From assembly GCF_000015165.1 (NCBI RefSeq), contig NC_009485.1, positions 5,475,501 to 5,539,500 of the forward strand: DNA of 64,000 nucleotides, given 5' to 3'. Below the pieces are notes generated by a model, which made no database searches, was not told the DNA's origin, and was given only the letters and a program-made list of their open reading frames with translations. Positions 62,383 to 64,000 of this stretch are shown one piece after another (the stretch's first letter is position 1; each line of letters starts with the position of its first letter). Both the position numbers and the translations under genes were made by a program. Source of the stretch: Bradyrhizobium sp. BTAi1 (GTDB lineage: Bacteria > Pseudomonadota > Alphaproteobacteria > Rhizobiales > Xanthobacteraceae).

Positions 62383-63408
62383 TCAGGTGAAATCCAGCAC
62401 CACGCGCCCGTCGATCTTGCCGGCCTTCATGCGATCGAAGATGGTGTTGATCTCCGACAGCGGCGCTGTCGTGATTTCGGCCTTCACCTTGCCTTCTGCC
62501 GCGAAGGCCACGGCCTCATCGAGATCGCGTCGTGTGCCGACGATCGAGCCGCGCACGGTGATGCGCTTGAGCACGACATCGAAGATCGGCGTCGGGAACT
62601 CACCCGGCGGCAGCCCCACCAGACTGACCGTGCCTTTGCGACGGACCATCTTCAGCGCCTGCGCGAAAGCGGGCGTCGACACCGCCGTCACCAGCACGCC
62701 ATGGGCTCCGCCGCCGGTGAAGGCGATGACCCGCTCGACCGCATCCTTGTCCAGCGCGTTGACGGCGTGATCGGCGCCTGCCTCCAGCGCCAACTTCAGC
62801 TTGTCCTCGGCAATGTCGAGACCGATCGCTTTCAGCCCCATCGCCTTTGCATATTGGATCGCGACGTGACCAAGACCGCCGACGCCGGAAATCACCACCC
62901 ATTCGCCCGGACGGGTATCCGTCTCCTTCAGGCCCTTGTAGGTGGTGACGCCGGCACAGAGGATCGGCGCGATCTTGGCGAAGTTCACATTCGCCGGCAG
63001 GCGCGCCGCGAAGGCCGCCGAGGCGATGACATATTCCGCAAAGCCGCCATTCACGCTGTAGCCGGTGTTGTGCTGATGCTCGCACAGCGTTTCCCAGCCG
63101 GTCTCGCAATATTCGCAGCGCAGGCAGGCATCGTGCAGCCACGCCACGCCGACGGCGTCGCCGATCTTGAAATCAGTCACGCCCGGGCCAAGTGCTGCCA
63201 CCACGCCGGCGGCCTCATGGCCAGGAATGAACGGCGGCACCGGCTTGACCGGCCAATCGCCGGAGGCCGCGTGAAGATCAGTATGACACACGCCGCAGGC
63301 TTTCAGCTTCACCAGCAATTCGCCCGGCCCCGGCACAGGAACGGGGACGTCCTCGATGACGAGCGGCTTGCCGAAGGCTTTGACGACGGCGGCTTTCATG
63401 GTCTGCAT
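62383..63408 (-). CDS. Zinc-dependent alcohol dehydrogenase
   Basis: 341 residues of the AdhP type. Catalytic zinc ligands are Cys in KACGVCHTDLHAASG and His in PGHEAAGVV; structural zinc is bound by CLRCEYCETGWETLC. The NAD motif is VVISGVGGLGHVAIQYAKAM. It oxidises primary alcohols or reduces aldehydes with NAD(H) in the cytoplasm. ATG at 63408 is used because it follows AGGAGCAGACAG; a second ATG lies three codons on. A FixK/FNR-type site is at 63462-63475, suggesting expression under low oxygen. Confidence 0.94.
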   Translation of the reverse strand: MQTMKAAVVKAFGKPLVIEDVPVPVPGPGELLVKLKACGVCHTDLHAASGDWPVKPVPPFIPGHEAAGVVAALGPGVTDFKIGDAVGVAWLHDACLRCEYCETGWETLCEHQHNTGYSVNGGFAEYVIASAAFAARLPANVNFAKIAPILCAGVTTYKGLKETDTRPGEWVVISGVGGLGHVAIQYAKAMGLKAIGLDIAEDKLKLALEAGADHAVNALDKDAVERVIAFTGGGAHGVLVTAVSTPAFAQALKMVRRKGTVSLVGLPPGEFPTPIFDVVLKRITVRGSIVGTRRDLDEAVAFAAEGKVKAEITTAPLSEINTIFDRMKAGKIDGRVVLDFT

Positions 63409-63433
63409 CTGTCTGCTCCTCATGTTGAGGCGC

Positions 63434-63439
63434 AAACTA
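63434..63439 (-). promoter_or_regulatory. -10 hexamer of the alcohol dehydrogenase promoter
   Basis: TAGTTT on the minus strand. With the FNR-type box centred 41.5 bases before the predicted start, it stands exactly where a class II activated promoter needs it. Confidence 0.45.
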
Positions 63440-63461
63440 TCCAAGCCGACCTGTCGCGGTC

Positions 63462-63475
63462 TTGATCGGTATCAA
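63462..63475. promoter_or_regulatory. FixK/FNR-type box
   Basis: TTGATCGGTATCAA (TTGATACCGATCAA on the other strand), a perfect TTGAT-N4-ATCAA. It lies 54 nt upstream of the alcohol dehydrogenase start. Confidence 0.7.
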
Positions 63476-63543
63476 AAGACGGTGCTGCTTTGATGCGCAG
63501 CATGTAACAATCTCATGACAGCGCCACCGTGCGGCCGGCGATC

Positions 63544-63957
63544 TCAGGCGTGAAATTTCAGCCCGTCGACGATCTTGTCCACCACCTTGCGCTCGGCGCG
63601 GAATGCCAGTCCCACCAGGTTGAGATCCATCCGCGCCACCGCCTTCACGGCCGCCCGGTTGGCCTCATCATGCGTGGTCGTGAACATGTCCTCGGTGTAG
63701 AGCGCCGGCTTCACCTCGCGCGCCAATGCGCGATCCAGAGCTCGCGCCAACGCCGCGCGATCAGGCGCGCCATAGATGAGAATCGGCTGTCCGATCAGCG
63801 CGTGATAGTTCGTCGCAGAGCCATCTTCATAGGGCGCGCCGATACACTCGGGAAAGGCAGCGGCGATGCCGCTGGCGAGGAACGCCGCCACGTTCAACTT
63901 CTGCCAGGCCGCAAGGTCGTTGCGGATGATGAGTGCGATCTTCGTATCGAATTGCAT
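63544..63957 (-). CDS. DUF2000 family protein
   Basis: 137 residues, soluble. The N-terminus QFDTKIALIIRNDLAAWQKL, the LNVAAFLASGIA stretch and PILIYGAPDRAAL with TTTHDEANRAAV are typical of DUF2000, a family with a PTH2-like fold and no proven function. The start is ATG at 63957 after TTGGAAGTGAC. It lies 135 nt before the alcohol dehydrogenase on the same strand, with the FixK/FNR-type box between, so the two are probably separately controlled. Confidence 0.85.
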   Translation of the reverse strand: MQFDTKIALIIRNDLAAWQKLNVAAFLASGIAAAFPECIGAPYEDGSATNYHALIGQPILIYGAPDRAALARALDRALAREVKPALYTEDMFTTTHDEANRAAVKAVARMDLNLVGLAFRAERKVVDKIVDGLKFHA

Positions 63958-64000
63958 GTCACTTCCAAGGGTTCGATATGCGCAAGCGCCCAGAATAGCC

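Overview
The window is a GC-rich alphaproteobacterial chromosome segment, most likely Bradyrhizobium or a close relative. This is inferred from the bradyrhizobial-type palindromic repeats between genes (a family with arms GTCATTGCGAGC, another beginning GTAGCCCG), an Usg-like protein, a groESL operon with a CIRCE-like site and a FixK/FNR-type box. There are no rRNA or tRNA genes, no CRISPR array, no prophage and no intact insertion sequence.

Layout. (1) 1-16358 is a peptide/amide scavenging region. Three tandem paralogous periplasmic binding proteins on the minus strand (the first cut by the window edge) face a plus-strand run of an M20 carboxypeptidase, two Dpp/Opp-type permeases, a fused double ATPase, an M81 (MlrC-like) metallopeptidase, an M20 amidohydrolase, an amidase and an enoyl-CoA hydratase. 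(2) 16610-20301 holds small-molecule enzymes: quinone oxidoreductase, HCCA-isomerase-like DsbA-fold protein, glutathione S-transferase and a MetE-C-like methyltransferase. (3) 20762-24004 is a large autotransporter with a glycine-rich passenger. (4) 24187-26201 carries a conserved hypothetical, xanthine phosphoribosyltransferase and a CinA-type MPTb protein. (5) 26429-31082 is an Anbu cluster: circularly permuted ATP-grasp, alpha-E protein, transglutaminase and the proteasome-like Anbu peptidase, preceded by a sigma-54-like -24/-12 element. (6) 31134-39535 holds an SDR, an MFS exporter, a CNT nucleoside transporter, a rhomboid, an SGNH acyltransferase, a cupin with a histone-H1-like tail and Usg. 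(7) 39683-42274 is groESL followed by a decayed higA fragment. (8) 42327-50666 holds a LysR/cysteine-hydrolase pair, a 2OG-Fe(II) oxygenase, RtcB, an HNH endonuclease, a small ORF with a sequestered ribosome binding site, a DUF2778 cell-wall-type protein and an FkbM methyltransferase. (9) 50673-64000 holds a GT39/GT2-GtrA pair, DUF72-DUF488, a tannase-family esterase, an adenylate cyclase, a TetR-HlyD-ABC-ABC exporter operon, a zinc alcohol dehydrogenase under a FixK/FNR-like box and a DUF2000 protein.

The points most worth following are: the Anbu operon with its candidate sigma-54 promoter; a near-perfect 105-nt palindrome filling a convergent intergenic gap (31897-32001); a nucleoside-transporter remnant whose antisense encodes the C-terminus of an acyltransferase; a ribosome binding site buried in a hairpin at 47687-47712; a TetR operator lying inside its own promoter with a predicted leaderless mRNA; and the three-copy binding-protein array with a common promoter and signs of gene conversion. 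Functions come from motif reading without database searches. Start codons were chosen from ribosome binding sites and family N-termini.
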